A stretch of 64,000 nucleotides of DNA from Rhytidiadelphus loreus (GCA_947034895.1 OX344765.1:42413001-42477000); one strand, 5' to 3'. Positions 11,204 to 23,735 are shown, counted from the stretch's first letter. Made by a program: numbers and translations. Notes: generated from the sequence alone by a model not told the origin.

Positions 11204-12642
11204 TCACGAAGACACTCTCGAAATCTCCACACTGGCCATCATGAAGGATCCAACCCCCTTGGGATCATTCGAAACAACAGGTTCACTAAGATAGTACTCA
11301 TAAGTGCCATTGCGATACGGATTCCCACCCAATCCCCCCACCGCCACGGTGCCCGTATAACTCACCCCACCATCAGCATCATCTTGTACAAAATGTGAAA
11401 CAATCCCATCATACCCCGTGAGCGCACTTTCCAAAAACTCCTCCTTGGAGAGCAAACCCACTCGCACCCCTTTCGCAAGCGTGTACACAAACAGGGCGGA
11501 AGCCGAGCTCTCGAGGTAGTTTCCTGGATCACCGCCCTTGTCCATCACTTGCCACCATAGCCCCGACTGCGCATCTTGAAAGCTCTTCACCGCAACAGCA
11601 ACACGGTGCAACACTTCTACCAGGTCGGTTCTCTTTGGATGATCGACAGGGAAGAAATCCAATGTGTCGATGAGCCCCATGGCGTACCACCCCATTGCTC
11701 GCCCCCAAATGCTCGGGGAACGGCCGGTTACGGGATCCGCCCACTTCGAAACCCTAGACTCGTCGTAGCCGTGGTACAACAACCCTGTGGAGGAGTTTCG
11801 GGTGCGAATCTCAGTCACCAGGAATTGCAAGGCGATGTCGTCGTAATCGAGTGGTTCGTTGAAATCTCGAGCGTATTGGGCGTAGAAAGGCTCAGCCATG
11901 TAGAGACCGTCCAACCAGATTTGGTAGGGGTAGACCTCTTTGTGCCAGAACGCGCCTTCGTTCAAACGAGGCTGCTTGCGGAGCTGCTCACGGAGAAGGT
12001 CTGCCGCGACCTAGTATTAAAGAAATTCATCAATTCATCGTTGGTTAGGTCTCAATCTGTAGTTAAGCATAATCTGCAGAAGTTGCAGTGGAGAATGTAG
12101 TGTTGTATTGAAGGGATACAAACGACGAGATCTTGTAATTCAAGTGCATTGCAAAAAGAATTTATACACGAGATCATAGCCAATTCCACTACCTGGTACT
12201 TCAACGCGCCCGTGGTTTTGAAGAGCGTGAGCAGGAGCCTTCCCGAAAGGATGCTATCCAGCTGAAACTCGTTAAACACATACGTACTGATCGCGCCATT
12301 ATCATTCACAAACCGGTCCACCTTGAACTTGATGAAATTGAAATACTTCTGATCGCTCGTAGCCTCCAGCACCAGCTCAATCCCGCGCAGAAACACCCCG
12401 AGCTCGTACTGAAACCGATCTTTCGCAGGCCCTGTGACACTCCAAAGCTTGGTGGACGTTGTGGCCATCCGCTCCGCGTACCCTAAAGCTTGCGTCCCGG
12501 TGACGTGCGCCATCGCCAGGGGCATCCGAGAGGAGACGCCCAAGATCAACACGATGAGGGAGACAGCGAAGGAAACCTTCAAGAGCACTCCGCGGTGGCG
12601 ACGTAGAGCTGTCGCCATGGCTTCGCTGCCCGTGACTTTCAT
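11204..12642 (-). CDS. GH105 unsaturated rhamnogalacturonyl hydrolase, predicted secreted
   Basis: Two exons on the minus strand, 12642-12193 and 12010-11204, flank a 182-bp GT-AG intron and give a 418-residue protein. It fits glycoside hydrolase family 105 (YteR/YesR type), which removes the unsaturated uronic acid left at the non-reducing end of pectin (rhamnogalacturonan) oligosaccharides after lyase action. FQLDSILSGR and YQIWLDGLYMAEPFY hold Asp129 and Asp184. Their spacing of 55 equals that of the YteR catalytic pair Asp88/Asp143. WGRAMGW, NYLESSASALFVY and KGVGSFMMASVE are further family signatures, so the domain looks complete. Residues about 9-45 contain basic residues, then VSFAVSLIVLILGVSS, a likely signal peptide or anchor directing it to the secretory pathway or cell wall. 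I chose the first in-frame ATG; the ATG at 12618 (GCCATGG context) is an alternative. GH105 is mainly bacterial and fungal, so ancient transfer is plausible; the intron argues against contamination. Confidence 0.88.
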
Positions 12643-13289
12643 GGTGAACAATGTGTAGGTTGGACTCTTAACCTAATGCGAGTCTCACTGAAATCTCTGG
12701 CACCCATGAAATTAATGCGCCAACTTCGCAGAAATCTAATGAGACTGGAACTGATTGCGGAGTACTCGAGCGACATGGTCAATCAAGATGGATGACGGAC
12801 TTCGCTAGGCCTGTGACTGTTGCGGATTGCTCTACAGTAGGGTGAATGTTGACTTCCTCGATGCATTGGGACTCGCCTTGAAACTGCGGCGATTTCCTCA
12901 GAACATGACACTATGTCAGACGGGTATGTAAATAATGAAAATCTGTACCAATGCGAGACGCGTGCAACCCAACTTGGAGGATAAACGCACCGAAAGTTGC
13001 TTCAAAACATTTTGCCCGCCAAGTCGGGTTGCACGGATTACGAGACGGCAAGCCGGGCGCCGCTCATCACCGCAGTGTCGGTAACTTCGAGTTTGGAACA
13101 GCGATCGAGGTCCCAAATCTGATTTTCGTATTTACCTCAAGTTGCTAAGTTTGACCTGTTACACGTGCAAAAAATTCAAATTTAACACTTTCTTTTTCTT
13201 TCTTTATTGAAACAAATGGACAATTCCCATTGATAAGCGGACAAATTTAATACTTTGGTATTCGCATTTCTGGTAGCTGTAAATTGGTT
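12643..13289. other. Upstream flank of GH105 gene with a perfect-type hairpin
   Basis: No TATA box is evident. An inverted repeat lies at 12961-13035: CGTGCAACCCAACTTGG and the complement of CCAAGTCGGGTTGCACG, 17-base arms with one mismatch and a 41-base loop. It may be a regulatory palindrome or a small MITE end pair. The rest of the stretch shows no gene. Confidence 0.45.
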
Positions 13290-13917
13290 ATTGGAATAGT
13301 TTTTCGTCTTCTTGGAGTGCTCAGGGCCCATGGAGACCACTTACATGGAAGGAGGGCATTTTCTCGGACCCCATTCCTAGCAAATTTGACGATGTAACAT
13401 ATGGGCTGCCCTCTGCACTGTCATTGTTCGGGAGCTTTGGATTGAACGCAATGATGCTGCATTCAACGAAGTGCAGTGGCAACCATCCAAACTCATGCAA
13501 CATATGTGGCTGGGGGTACTTGATTATGGACAGCTTGAATGGGAGACAATATGCAAGATTTGAACCAAGTCCAATGACCGGTGGTTGATGGCTAGGGATT
13601 GCTTCAAACGTAGATGGTGTTGCAATGACGTGTTTGCTAAGATGATCAACTGGACTCCTCAATAGGCTCTTTCTAGCCTGTGGGTTGGTTTTGTTTTCCA
13701 ACCCATTTGTTGGCATATAGCGGAGTGGCACCTAGTCTTGCAGCACAGTGCCTGCACCACTACTTGTGGCGCGTGGGGGGAGACCCTCCCCTGTAGTTTA
13801 TCCTTTCTTTTCTTTTTTCTTTTTGTTTGTTAATCCCCCAAGTGGTCGCATTGCGGCTGGACTCTTATATTTTTCCTTGCAATAAAGGTATTCATTTATT
13901 TGTGTCAAAAAAATAAT
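13290..13917 (+). pseudogene. LINE (non-LTR retrotransposon) 3' fragment
   Basis: Plus-strand translation gives a PLTWKEGIFSDPIP stretch. After a frameshift near 13398 come IWAALCTVIVRELWIERNDA and QPSKLMQHMWLG, up to a stop at about 13561. Aromatic 'W.ERN...F' segments of this kind are typical of the extreme C-terminus of plant LINE ORF2, downstream of the reverse transcriptase. A pyrimidine-rich 3' region, an AATAAA signal (about 13882) and a short A-rich end follow. The 5' part, including reverse transcriptase, is missing, as expected of a 5'-truncated insertion. Not functional. Confidence 0.6.
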
Positions 13918-14614
13918 TATTATTCCTAAATTTAACCACCTTTGGGAACAATACTTGGGAAATTGGGAAACAGAGACAAAAGGACTTGGAGATATTCAAA
14001 ATGTGCTAAGGTGGAACCACCCATAACCGATAACTTAAGCCATAGCAGATATGATCTACAGCAGTATGTGGCAAAGCAAAAATGTAGGGAAGTGGAAAGA
14101 TAGAAATCATGGGGATATAGAAAATTTGGTGAATTTACAGTTTGAACTGAAATTACTGTGAATTATGAAAGCCTGGAGTTGTGTTTGACCCATATCCAAT
14201 GTCTAGAGTCTTGCAAATTTGATCATTGGGAGAGTACTTGTAGATAACTCTGGCACATAAAAGGAGCATGGCAGTGTCAAGACCATAGTGGTCCAGAATT
14301 GATTTTCTTTGAATTACAAATTAATGCTAGTGAGTCCTACCATCTTCTGGATTTGAGGCACCCTATTGATTGACTATGAGGGGGTGGCTGGTAATGGGTG
14401 GTTCTACCTTACTAGTGATGAATCTGCCTTTAAGAAATCCATTTATTGTAGCAATAGTTTGCACTTTGTGCAATGGAATTTTTTGTTGTCTTGGGCTTTT
14501 AGAGATCACTTCATATCCTAAAGACCTAAACTAAATTATATTTTTATTTCCTACTCAATATACTTGGTTTCTTTTTCACTAAAAGAAAATTTTGAAGGCC
14601 TCAAAATCCTCAAG

Positions 14615-14884
14615 CATTGGATGAAATTCAACCCTCGTTAAGGGATGTGAGTTTTCCTGTGTTCTCATCTCTGCCATGCAATCTGTTGACGTGGTCGAGA
14701 GATGGCCACATCAATAGGCATTAAAAAAATTATAAAAAACATATTTTTTATTTTTTATTTTAATATTTTAATATATATATTTTTTAAATTATTTTTATTT
14801 TATTTTAATATTTACATTTTTTCCCCAGACAACATAGGTTGGTTCCCAACAACAAGTACCTGAAGGATTGAATCCCATCTAATG
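14615..14884. mobile_element. CATTAGATG-ended MITE copy
   Basis: The left end CATTGGATGAAATTCAACCC pairs with the right end GATTGAATCCCATCTAATG. The interior has the family layout of an A/T-only central block flanked by GGTTCCCAACAACA-type sequence, also found at 19155-19419. Length is about 270 bp and no coding sequence is present. Confidence 0.6.
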
Positions 14885-16009
14885 TTTCAAGAAGGGACAT
14901 ATTTAAGGTATACATACAAATTATGGACTTTCTTCCAATACTGTCTCCTATCTATGAAAATTTAACATTTCCACCTACAAATTTCAAACAAGTGTAGAGA
15001 GGGGACACAATTGATACAAGAGCCATAATGAATATACTTACATAAGGGCATGCCTTGCAACCTTCATTGCAAATGCCAATGTTACATTAAAAGTAGAAGG
15101 CCTAAATATTGAATGTGAGGATTAGATCCCATGGTTCAAGCTAAACCTTCTTGGTGATGTGTCAACCAAAGTCATTGAGTTCCTTTATTGTTGGAGTGTT
15201 TTAGAGTTTGGTCAGCAAAAACAAAAAAATTATTATGGAAACTAGTCTTTGTATATTTAGATTTATTCAAAATCTCAAGAGTTTAGCAAGCCCTGAAAAG
15301 AGAGGCTTGATTGTAGACGAAGACATTTCTTTTTACAGGGTTGCTCCAATAGAGTGTTGGTTTGTCTGTTGTAGGGGACAACATGTTCCTCTAAACCTCA
15401 CACGGATGGGACTTTATTATTTTGGATGGCTCTTTTAGAGACAATGTGATTTTGCCTATGTTAAGCTTCATTTTCATTTAATATGTAGTGTTACTAGATG
15501 GTCTTATCTCACAATTTGGTGTGGTGTTCCTACATACATTATTTGGTAACTACCAAGTCCAGATGGAATATGAGGGGGCAATGGATAAAGACATAAATAC
15601 TATGCAACTTTCAATGATGATTATGAAAAAATTATTAGGTTTAATGAAGCAACTCCATTATGAGAAAATGAAAACTTGTGTTGTTTAAATGCAATATTGT
15701 ATATTGTTGCATATTTGTGGTCATTACATGATGTTGCCATTGTCCTTAAGCTTTTGTGGAGACCAAGTCAACTCTTGATGATGCTAACTTTCAGACTCTG
15801 GATTCACCAAACTCATCAAATTCTCCAGTTCTTAAACTCTTATTGTCAATCAAACAACACTCAAATTCTTTGATTGTCGCTTCACTTCCAAAATATGATA
15901 CTTCAAATATAACAAAAGATGTGAGCCTTGTGTGAATAACAAATAAATATTATCAATTGTGATTTTGCCAAACCCGAACCCACTAGTTTTTTTTTTGTCA
16001 CACGCTATT

Positions 16010-16385
16010 TTTTATGAAGATGCTATGATTGGATTGATTGCCCACAAAACAAGAAGTTGCATAACTTTTACATCACAAATCCAAATGGAATGAATAAAAG
16101 CTTTCCATGTAGACAAATATACATCACGTCATAGAAAAAAATTTAATTTTTTATTTCTAGTTTTTGTGGACTTTTTTTTTTGCCTGCTGAGTTGAAATTT
16201 GGACTTATTGTGGTATAACTTTTTCTCCCATGTAGTGATTGAAATAAAAATCATACTTCCTCAAAGCTAATAAGATTTTTCTTTCTTACGAAAAGTTTCA
16301 TAAAACTTTGCCTAAAATTTTACTCATAGGAACCTACCCAAAATTCATTTTGTCCCTTGTATACACAATGGGACTTAGGGATTAA
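16010..16385. repeat. Dispersed repeat, direct copy of ~300-675
   Basis: It shares CACAAAACAAGAA, CCAAATGGAATGAATAAAAG and the terminal CACAATGGGACTTAGGG-type stretch with 300-675. An inverted copy lies at 4019-4375. Non-coding. Its right end is a TTTAGGGGTTAA-like motif. Confidence 0.55.
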
Positions 16386-18812
16386 GGTAAACCAACCTAT
16401 GACAAACAAAAGGTCCATAATAGACACCTGAGGGAATGACCCATTATAGTCTTGTATCAAATGATGACATGTTTTTTTCAATAAATGAGATTTGGGTTAC
16501 ATTAGGTTGAATTAGTGGCCACAATCAATGTCTTGGGTGATGGTGATGGAGTGATTAGTGATTGCAATAGGAACTTTCACATTTTGAGTGTAAATTCATC
16601 ACAAAAAATGGTTGTTTTAGGCCTTCATATTGTGGCGATATTAGGAAATATTGGAAAATATTGTGACCACTTTAGGGTTGTAAGATGACCATTATAGATA
16701 CTCTTTTTGTTAGTCAATTTGGGGTAGTCTAAAGACTCTTTTAGAACAATTGGGTAGCAAACTTCAAAACTTCATAACAAATTCATACTTTATCAAAAAA
16801 ATAAAATTTTAAATCCTCTCCCCATTTCTCACGTTTGTCTTTATGCAGATTTTTTTTAATAAATTTTCAACAATACCAATAGGATTGATTGGTTGCCCTC
16901 TTGGTATATATTGTTGATTTCAAAAACAAAGTAAGATTGTCAATGCCTAGAGCGGTGGGATCCTTCATTGTGTTTGAAGTATGGATGCATTTGTTGAAAG
17001 GGGAATATATTAACCTTAAAATGTTGTAGAATACTACTTGTTCAAGTAGATGACTTCAATGAGCCTTAGAGGATGGAAGAAGATAAATTTTTGCATCTAT
17101 TTTGTAGACATGAGAATTGTTTGAATGCATTTGCAAGTTGATGCCTTTTACTAGTAGAAATTTGGTGGTAGAAGACTAGGAAAATGACTTATGAGAAGTC
17201 AAACAAGTAGTCTAGGTTGCCATGTAGGTCTTCTCATGGGTCACTTCATTGGTCTACATATGTCAAATAAAAGTGTGTTTATGCTAATGATCAAGGTGTT
17301 TGAGATTCCCTCATACAAGTATTGTTGACTTTTTTACATAAGAAGATGCTTAATCCATGAATCAATGGAAAATCAATTTTTTTTGAGCAAATTGTATTTG
17401 ATATGAACTTTCTTCACTTTCTCTTCAAGATTTCTATACAGAATAGTGATACAGTTGCCTTGCCCATAAAAGTTATCTCATGACTTATTGCTTGTCAACG
17501 TGGAAGTGCAAACAACTCTTTAAATTAGGCCTAAATTGGTGCACCAACTTATGCCACATACATGATTTTAGATGGATGAAAATTACTACGCCTTTGTACA
17601 ATAACAATAAATATTTATATAGTACAAAATGTCAAAAAATTAGTAAAGGACAATCTAATTTCACTATATAATGTAGGTGATTTTAGTTTCTCACTAAATT
17701 TTTTTAAATGATTACTAAATAGAAGGCAAACATGATTCCATGATTTCTATCTCTAAAAAATTAAATTACAAAATGTTCATCTACAAATTGTCACAAAATA
17801 GGAGCATACAACTAGTGAAATATTTTGAAGTTCAATTATGTGGTCAAAAGCCTCTTCATTTAGAGATCACCTTAAGAACTTTTTTTTTCCTTTGAAACAA
17901 AGGGATTAAGAACTTGGATAAACAACCCCAACAAAATTGAAGGGGCAAAATAATTCCCTAGCTTGTACCTCTTTTCAGTTGCAATCTTTTATCATCATAG
18001 AAGGTATTTTATCCTCTTCAATAATCTTAAGGTTAAGATATTCCCATATTGCATAGAAGAAGCAAACTAACTACCTTTGAATGCATAAGATAAACCTTGA
18101 ACTTTAGCCCTAATGGACTATGCATCCGAAAACAAAAAGCACCTTAGTCAAACTCAATTGCATTCATTTTTTTATATTAGAATGCATTTGATTCGAGTGC
18201 TCAAATTAAAAGTGGCTATGTCACCATAAGCTTTTTGAACAAATCAAACAACTTTTGTCAATTTCCTCTTCTCCTTCCAAAATTTGACATGAATGTAACT
18301 AAAATAATATTGTTTACAACTATCAAAGATATAAATTGGTGCAATGTCTAAATATCACTCAAAGAAGACTTAAAGTCTATTGACCGGTTAGATAGAGTCA
18401 AAAAAGATCTTTTTGTTCTAACTTCAAATGCTCTAATCTTACAAACCACTTAATTAAAATTTCAAAAAAAAATCCTACACATGCATATAGTACATTTTTA
18501 CTATTGAATATTTTTTTACTTATACTTGATGCATTAAAAAAATGATAATTTTTGACAATTTTTGCCTCAATTGTACACTAGTGTTCTAAGTGGGTTAGGG
18601 ACTAGTAGGTAAAGAAGCTAGTCATTTTAGAGATGGGAAATTTTTTGGCAAGAAATTGACACCTACCATTTTTTGGTAGGGAAGTATATAACTAATGGAA
18701 GAATAGAAATATGAAATCTTAGTAGAGATACACTAGCAACAATTGAAAACAACTTGCTTCATTTTGGGACCATGTCAATTGTTTAAATGTTCACATAATT
18801 ACACTATATTAC

Positions 18813-19142
18813 TTAATCCCTTAAGTTCCTTGACTATGTTTCACCAAAACGCTCCAAAACTGCCATTTCTAGTACAAGTAACAACTTCTAGAAAAAAATA
18901 AAATTTTGAACATAAGTAACCATAGGATCTTATAGTATGCTAGTTAGAAAAGATGTTGAAAAAATTCAGAAATTTTCACCGCGTGGATTGCAAGAAATTA
19001 ACTGAAATCATTTTTTTGGTCCTGTGGAAAACAAGGCAGCTACGCTTTACAAGCTCGTTTTTCTATGAAAAAATGTCCAAAATGGTGGTGCTTCTTTGAA
19101 TTCTTTTTCCTAGACAAGTTGGCCACATGCTTAAAAAATTGC
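18813..19142. repeat. ~330-bp dispersed repeat, copy 2
   Basis: Homologous to 3625-3965, in the same orientation. Landmarks are CTATGTTTCACCAAAACG, ACCATAGGATCTTATAGTAT and GAAAAAATGTCCAAAATGG. Confidence 0.6.
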
Positions 19143-19154
19143 ACATCATTTGGA

Positions 19155-19419
19155 CATTAGATGAGTTTCAATTGGTGTACTAGACTACAAGTTCCCTTGC
19201 ATTCCCCATGGTTCCTAAACTCTAAGAACTCTGCTATGGCAATTTGGTGATGTGGCAAGGCGATTGCCATGTTAGATAATAATAAAACAAAGAAATAATA
19301 ATAATAATTATTTTTTAATCTAATTTTTTAATCTAATTTTTCTAAATAGTAGTGGCTGGTTTCCAACAATAGGAACCGGCTTCAAACGGCCCTCTACGCA
19401 GGCCAAAACACATCTAATG
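19155..19419. mobile_element. CATTAGATGAG-ended MITE copy
   Basis: The left end is CATTAGATGAGTTTCAATTG and the right end is the complement of CATTAGATGTGTTTTGGCC. An A/T-rich centre separates GTGATGTGGCAAGGCGATTG from TGGCTGGTTTCCAACAATAG. About 265 bp and non-coding. Confidence 0.65.
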
Positions 19420-20390
19420 AATTATACAACATATAGGAAAAAAATAGTAGAAAAAAATAGAGAATGATTCAAAATACAAAATTGTTAAGAATTTAGTTAT
19501 GGAATTGAAAAATCCCAATTCCAATAGTTGCAATGTTGTAATAAACAATCTGCATCCTATGATTTTATTTTTTTCAAAAAATATTGAAAATTGAGTACGA
19601 CAAAGGACTTCAAAGTTTATTTTAGAGTAGAGATTCCATAATTGCCCACAAACTAAAACTCCTCAAAACTTTTGATTTATTGATCAAAATGGAATGATTC
19701 AAAGCTTTCCCTATATATATAAATCTAAAAAACCGATTTCAAATTTTTATTTCTAAAAAAAGTGATTTTTTCTAATCTACCTAAACTGCCTAGCGAGGAA
19801 AAAAGTGACATATTAGGCCATAATTTTTTACTCATATTTCCAAATCTCATGAAGTTTAGTGCATATGAAAGATATGATTTCCTTGTTCCGACCTTCTATT
19901 TAAATTTCAACTTAAAATATGCAAATCTCCAATCACAAGTACTTGCCCAAAATTTCTATGTTGCCAAGAAATGCATGTTGTTTCTTTAGGGGTTAAATTG
20001 AAACTTTTGCATGAATTTAAGACTTCATAGACTTTAAGGTAATCAATCTTAAAGACCTTAAACATCCTATATTTAACAAATTATATACGGAATATTATAA
20101 ATACCTTATACAAACTTATATAAAAGTAATTGTGTTATAAATATTCTTATAGACTGTATTTAGATCGAAGAAGGCTCAATTAAATTTAAGGTGCTATAAT
20201 TTGGGGACTTTGGAAAGTCCCAAATTAACAAATATTGTCAATAAAATGTATTCATTTCCACCTCACATCATACTTTTTTTAGTTGATCCTTGGATTTTCT
20301 AAAGTGTCAAAGGGGCCTTTTTTCAACAAAGGGTTAAAAATGCTATGCAATGTGTATTTCTACTTTTCCACAAAGTTAGACTTTTGAAAA

Positions 20391-20668
20391 CATTAGATGG
20401 TTTTTCAGGCCTCCGAGAGACCATTTGAGGGTTGTTCCCCTTCATTGTTCCCCCGCAGTGAAGGACAACCAGCTATCAAAATAAATAAATAAATTTAAAA
20501 ATTCTTCAAATGCAAAAAGAAGTTGAAAAAATTAAAAAAATCCAGAAATGCGTTGGCAGCCTCTCGGCCACATAGGACCGCTAAGGTGTCAGGCCAATAG
20601 TTATGCTCTCTGGGTTCTCACAGCAGTAGAACCCGTGGTCTCCCAGAGGCCCGAAAAACCATCCAATG
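20391..20668. mobile_element. CATTAGATGG-ended MITE, best-preserved TIRs of the family
   Basis: About 33 terminal bases are inverted with few mismatches. The left end runs CATTAGATGGTTTTTCAGGC then CTCCGAGAGACC, and the right is the complement of CATTGGATGGTTTTTCGGGC then CTCTGGGAGACC. Length is 278 bp with no coding capacity. I could not find a convincing target-site duplication. Confidence 0.7.
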
Positions 20669-21243
20669 ACTACATGTAGTTGAAAATTTGAGACATTGAA
20701 TTGTAGATTATAGCTTCTAATTGATGAAATCTTACCTTTGAAAGTTTCAAGGTGTGGCCTAGTGCAAATTGAGTTTTTAGATCTTTATCAAGATATGGAT
20801 CAAAATTAGGTGAATAAAATTTTAGCAATTTGGTGATCCTCCAATCATAGGGTTCTTAATCCATAAAGACTCCACATTCAAAAATACTCAATTCAACTAC
20901 TAATATTTGATTCATAATTCAAATTTTGTAATCAAATGGTAAAGATGTTGAATTGATATGCCTTATAATTTAGTAATGTGAAACAATTATCTAAAATCAA
21001 GAATTTTCTTTTAAGTTCCTCCAAACTTATAAAGATACCAAAATTATCATTGATCATTTTTAATTAGTTAAGTTCCAACTTCAAGTTCAAAGACTACATT
21101 TAAGATGCAAATAACTAAATATGTTCAAATAAACATCGAAACAAGATTAAAAAAAGAATTTTTCAATGAAAATATGAACAATGAACAAAAAATCATTTAA
21201 AAATGGAATGTTGAAAGGTGTTTGCACTATGTAGTACTCAAAC

Positions 21244-21454
21244 TTCTTTTTGTCATGATCCACCAATGTGTATTGTAGTTCAAAACTTTAGGAATTCACC
21301 TTGATCTATGGAAATTGAACTTGGAATGGACCAATGGACTATCCAAAATACCATCATTCATTAAAAGCCAATTTCAAATTCAATTTCCATATGCAATATG
21401 AATTTCCAAAGTTTTGAACCGCAATGCTCATTGGTGCATGATGACAAAAAAAAT
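21244..21454. mobile_element. MITE-like inverted repeat
   Basis: The left arm contains TTGTCATGATCCACCAATG and continues to AAACTTTAGGAATTCA. The right arm is its complement with about 80 percent identity, ending TGCATGATGACAAAAAA. Arms are about 60 bases with a central palindromic ATGGAAATTGAA/TTCAATTTCCAT pair. Non-coding. Confidence 0.55.
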
Positions 21455-21882
21455 TGTGTACAATAGACTGACTACAAGATATGCAAATACCTTGAATTGA
21501 ATGGTTGGTTATATGTCAAGTGAGTCTAAGAAGATGTCTTGGCTTTGTTTTATTTAAAAAGTATGGAAAGAAATAAGTTTAAAATTAGTAGATTATATTT
21601 ACGGTATTAGATGATATTACTCATATTAGAGTTTATCCAATAAGTGAATAAACCAATTCTCCTTCAATTGATTCCTCTTCCAATTTTTTTTAATTACAGA
21701 TTGCATTTGAAATTTGATTCAATTTGCTATTTGATTTTTTTTTATAAGAATGACAACTAGACATGACTCCAAGCTCATTGGGTTGTCTTCTCCATCTTTC
21801 ACATGCAAATAAAGGTGAGAAATTGGGGTTAGAATTAATCACCACGAAATCAAGATTTGATAACATGCGTTCAAGTGAGCTC

Positions 21883-22535
21883 TTAACCTCTAAATGCCCG
21901 AGGCACCCAAATTTGGTGTTTGTAAAATTTTGAAGTTAAATAAAACCAAACCAATTTGCTATTTTTAGAAGTTTATATTTTGGAAAGTTCTTCTTGAAGT
22001 CTAGTTTTAGCATAAAAAAACCAATCTTGAAATTAAATGATAGTGATTTTTCTATTCAAGATTTTGTGCAAGGGTACCCATTGCAATCTTGACTTCCCCG
22101 TAGTGTTGAGAGCTCTTGGAAATGAGCTTCAAATACACTAGACCTTGGAGAAAAAATCACATTCCAAATTTATTTAAAAAAATTATAGAGTAGATTTTGA
22201 GAAGCCATAAATTGATTGGGAATATACATGTTAGGCCCTTTAACCTTATATTTTTTTGGTCGCCAACTTTTTAGGTTTGACTTGTGAAAAGAGGATTGAA
22301 AGATTTCACATCACTTTTGTAGTTTGAACACTGTTGTAGTCAAACATTATAATCTTTCACTCCATAAGTGATATTGTTGTGTTTTCTTTTCCTATGAGAT
22401 GTCTAACATGCCTAGTTTGAATTTGTATGGTTACAATTAAAAAAATTGATACAACTTATCAAAATGTTGGCATTTTGTTCAATTTAGAGCAAATTCCAAG
22501 AAGCTCAAAACAGGCCTTGGGCATTTAGGGGTTAA
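21883..22535. mobile_element. Non-autonomous element with TTAACCYCTAAATGCCC ends
   Basis: The 653-bp unit begins TTAACCTCTAAATGCCCGAG and ends with the complement of TTAACCCCTAAATGCCCAAG. A reverse-oriented, nested-broken copy lies at 50058-51350, sharing the complement of AAATGAGCTTCAAATACACT and of ATAATCTTTCACTCCATAAG. No transposase ORF. The superfamily is unknown. Confidence 0.6.
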
Positions 22536-22898
22536 TTTATGAATATCGTTCATTCTAGTAACATGCACCTACTATCCATTTCAGGTAGCAACATTGTACA
22601 GCAGAAAAGCAACCAAATTGGATCGATTCACCTTCACGCACAAGTACACCGGCAAAGAAATGTACACATATTCATATTTATTTGAAAATCTTTGAAGAGC
22701 ATCTCACTCGAGTTCTCAACAAAATTCCGAAGCTGTACTGAAATGACCTTGAAAACCTCTACAAAACTGGTTCGCCACAAATTCTGGTAAAAAACTTTTC
22801 GGCAAGCTTATCTACATTGCACCGAGAGGAGCTTGATGATCAAGAACTCCCTCTTCTTAGCTTCACAGATCTACGTACAAAGTGGACTGTAATTTCAA

Positions 22899-23423
22899 TT
22901 AGCTCCAGTACTCCGGCGCCTGGACGTGCTGAACGTAGCTTGGATTCGTGATCACCATCTCCTCGTAACTTGGCCGCATCACGTGATTGTATCCATACGA
23001 CTGCGGACTATGTTGATAGAATGAAGTGTGATACTCCGAAGCTGGCTGCACAAAGCTCGAGTAACTCGAGTTTGAAGGCCGGTACTCGTAGCGGACGTGC
23101 TTCGGCGAAGCCATCAACCGGTCTCCGGATAGCAACTGCGCGTCCTTCTTCACCTTCCGCGCCTTCCTCAACGTTCGCAAGGGATCCACGAAGCCAGTCA
23201 CGGTGACTCGCTGCGAAGTTGGATCCACCACCAGGCCTTGCACGCCTTCGAGCTCCAGAAGAATCTCGCGCACCTTCTCCTCGCATTTGACGCAGCACAT
23301 GGGCACCAGAAGCTCCACCACGCGAGGGCGACTGCCCACGTAGTAGGGACGGCCGGAGGATTCGCTCATCACGACGTAGGAGGGTTCCCTTGATGAAGGC
23401 AGAAAAAACTCGCCCATGTCCAT
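22899..23423 (-). CDS. HMA-domain protein (HMA gene 2), intronless
   Basis: 174 residues from a single exon. The HMA domain spans about 34-98: a VVELLVPM strand, then a loop with Cys43, Cys44 and Cys47 (MCCVKC), a helix through LLELEGVQGLVVD, and a QRVTVTGFVDP strand. The CxxC type of loop binds soft metal ions such as Cu(I), Zn or Cd in this fold. A basic segment (RKARKVKKD, about 87-95) follows, then a Tyr/Ser-rich, probably disordered tail containing YEYRPS and ending ITNPSYVQHVQ..EYWS. That tail matches the C-terminal motif of HMA genes 3 and 4 except for the final WS. There is no signal peptide, membrane segment or CaaX box, so a cytosolic or nuclear metal chaperone or buffer is the best inference. 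It is transcribed divergently from HMA gene 3, 3.4 kb away. Confidence 0.87.
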   Translation of the reverse strand: MDMGEFFLPSSREPSYVVMSESSGRPYYVGSRPRVVELLVPMCCVKCEEKVREILLELEGVQGLVVDPTSQRVTVTGFVDPLRTLRKARKVKKDAQLLSGDRLMASPKHVRYEYRPSNSSYSSFVQPASEYHTSFYQHSPQSYGYNHVMRPSYEEMVITNPSYVQHVQAPEYWS

Positions 23424-23630
23424 GATCGATGCAATCGTCTCAGTTAATCAGTAAGTACGTGCAACACTTGCAGCAGATCGATCGTGCCAAAATTCTGATG
23501 TTGCAGCAGACTAATCAAATTACGGAGCTACACGTTTGACAGTCTTAACTAGAGTGTTCCCTTGGATTGGGAATTTGTATAGAGAATGGCACTAGTAGGC
23601 AGAATTTGCTGAAACTTGCAGTATTTGCGG

Positions 23631-23735
23631 CTAGCAGTCTATTCGAATTTTGGAGCTGTCAAGCAGTGGGGGACAGAGAGATCGATCGACTGTTCTCCGA
23701 TGAGAAGAATGTTGGATTCGAAAGAGAATGCACAT
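23631..23735 (-). promoter_or_regulatory. Upstream ORF in the predicted HMA gene 2 leader
   Basis: A 34-codon uORF starts at the only ATG in the predicted leader (complement of 23733-23735). It ends at a TAG about 200 nt before the main ATG, without overlap. It may lower translation of the main ORF. It starts only about 20 nt after the predicted transcription start, so it could be missing from the mRNA. Confidence 0.3.

Larger units (their letters stand above)
13918..22898. other. 9-kb gene-free spacer packed with small repeats
   Basis: AT-rich throughout. No ORF of more than about 80 codons resembles a known protein. The recognisable contents are several MITEs and dispersed repeats listed separately (14615-14884, 16010-16385, 18813-19142, 19155-19419, 20391-20668, 21244-21454, 21883-22535). 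The stretches 14885-16009 and 16386-18812 hold nothing I can identify. Confidence 0.55.

Noticed and set aside
11576..12100. 174-codon plus-strand ORF
   Set aside because: Antisense shadow of GH105 exon 2, which has clear family motifs on the minus strand.
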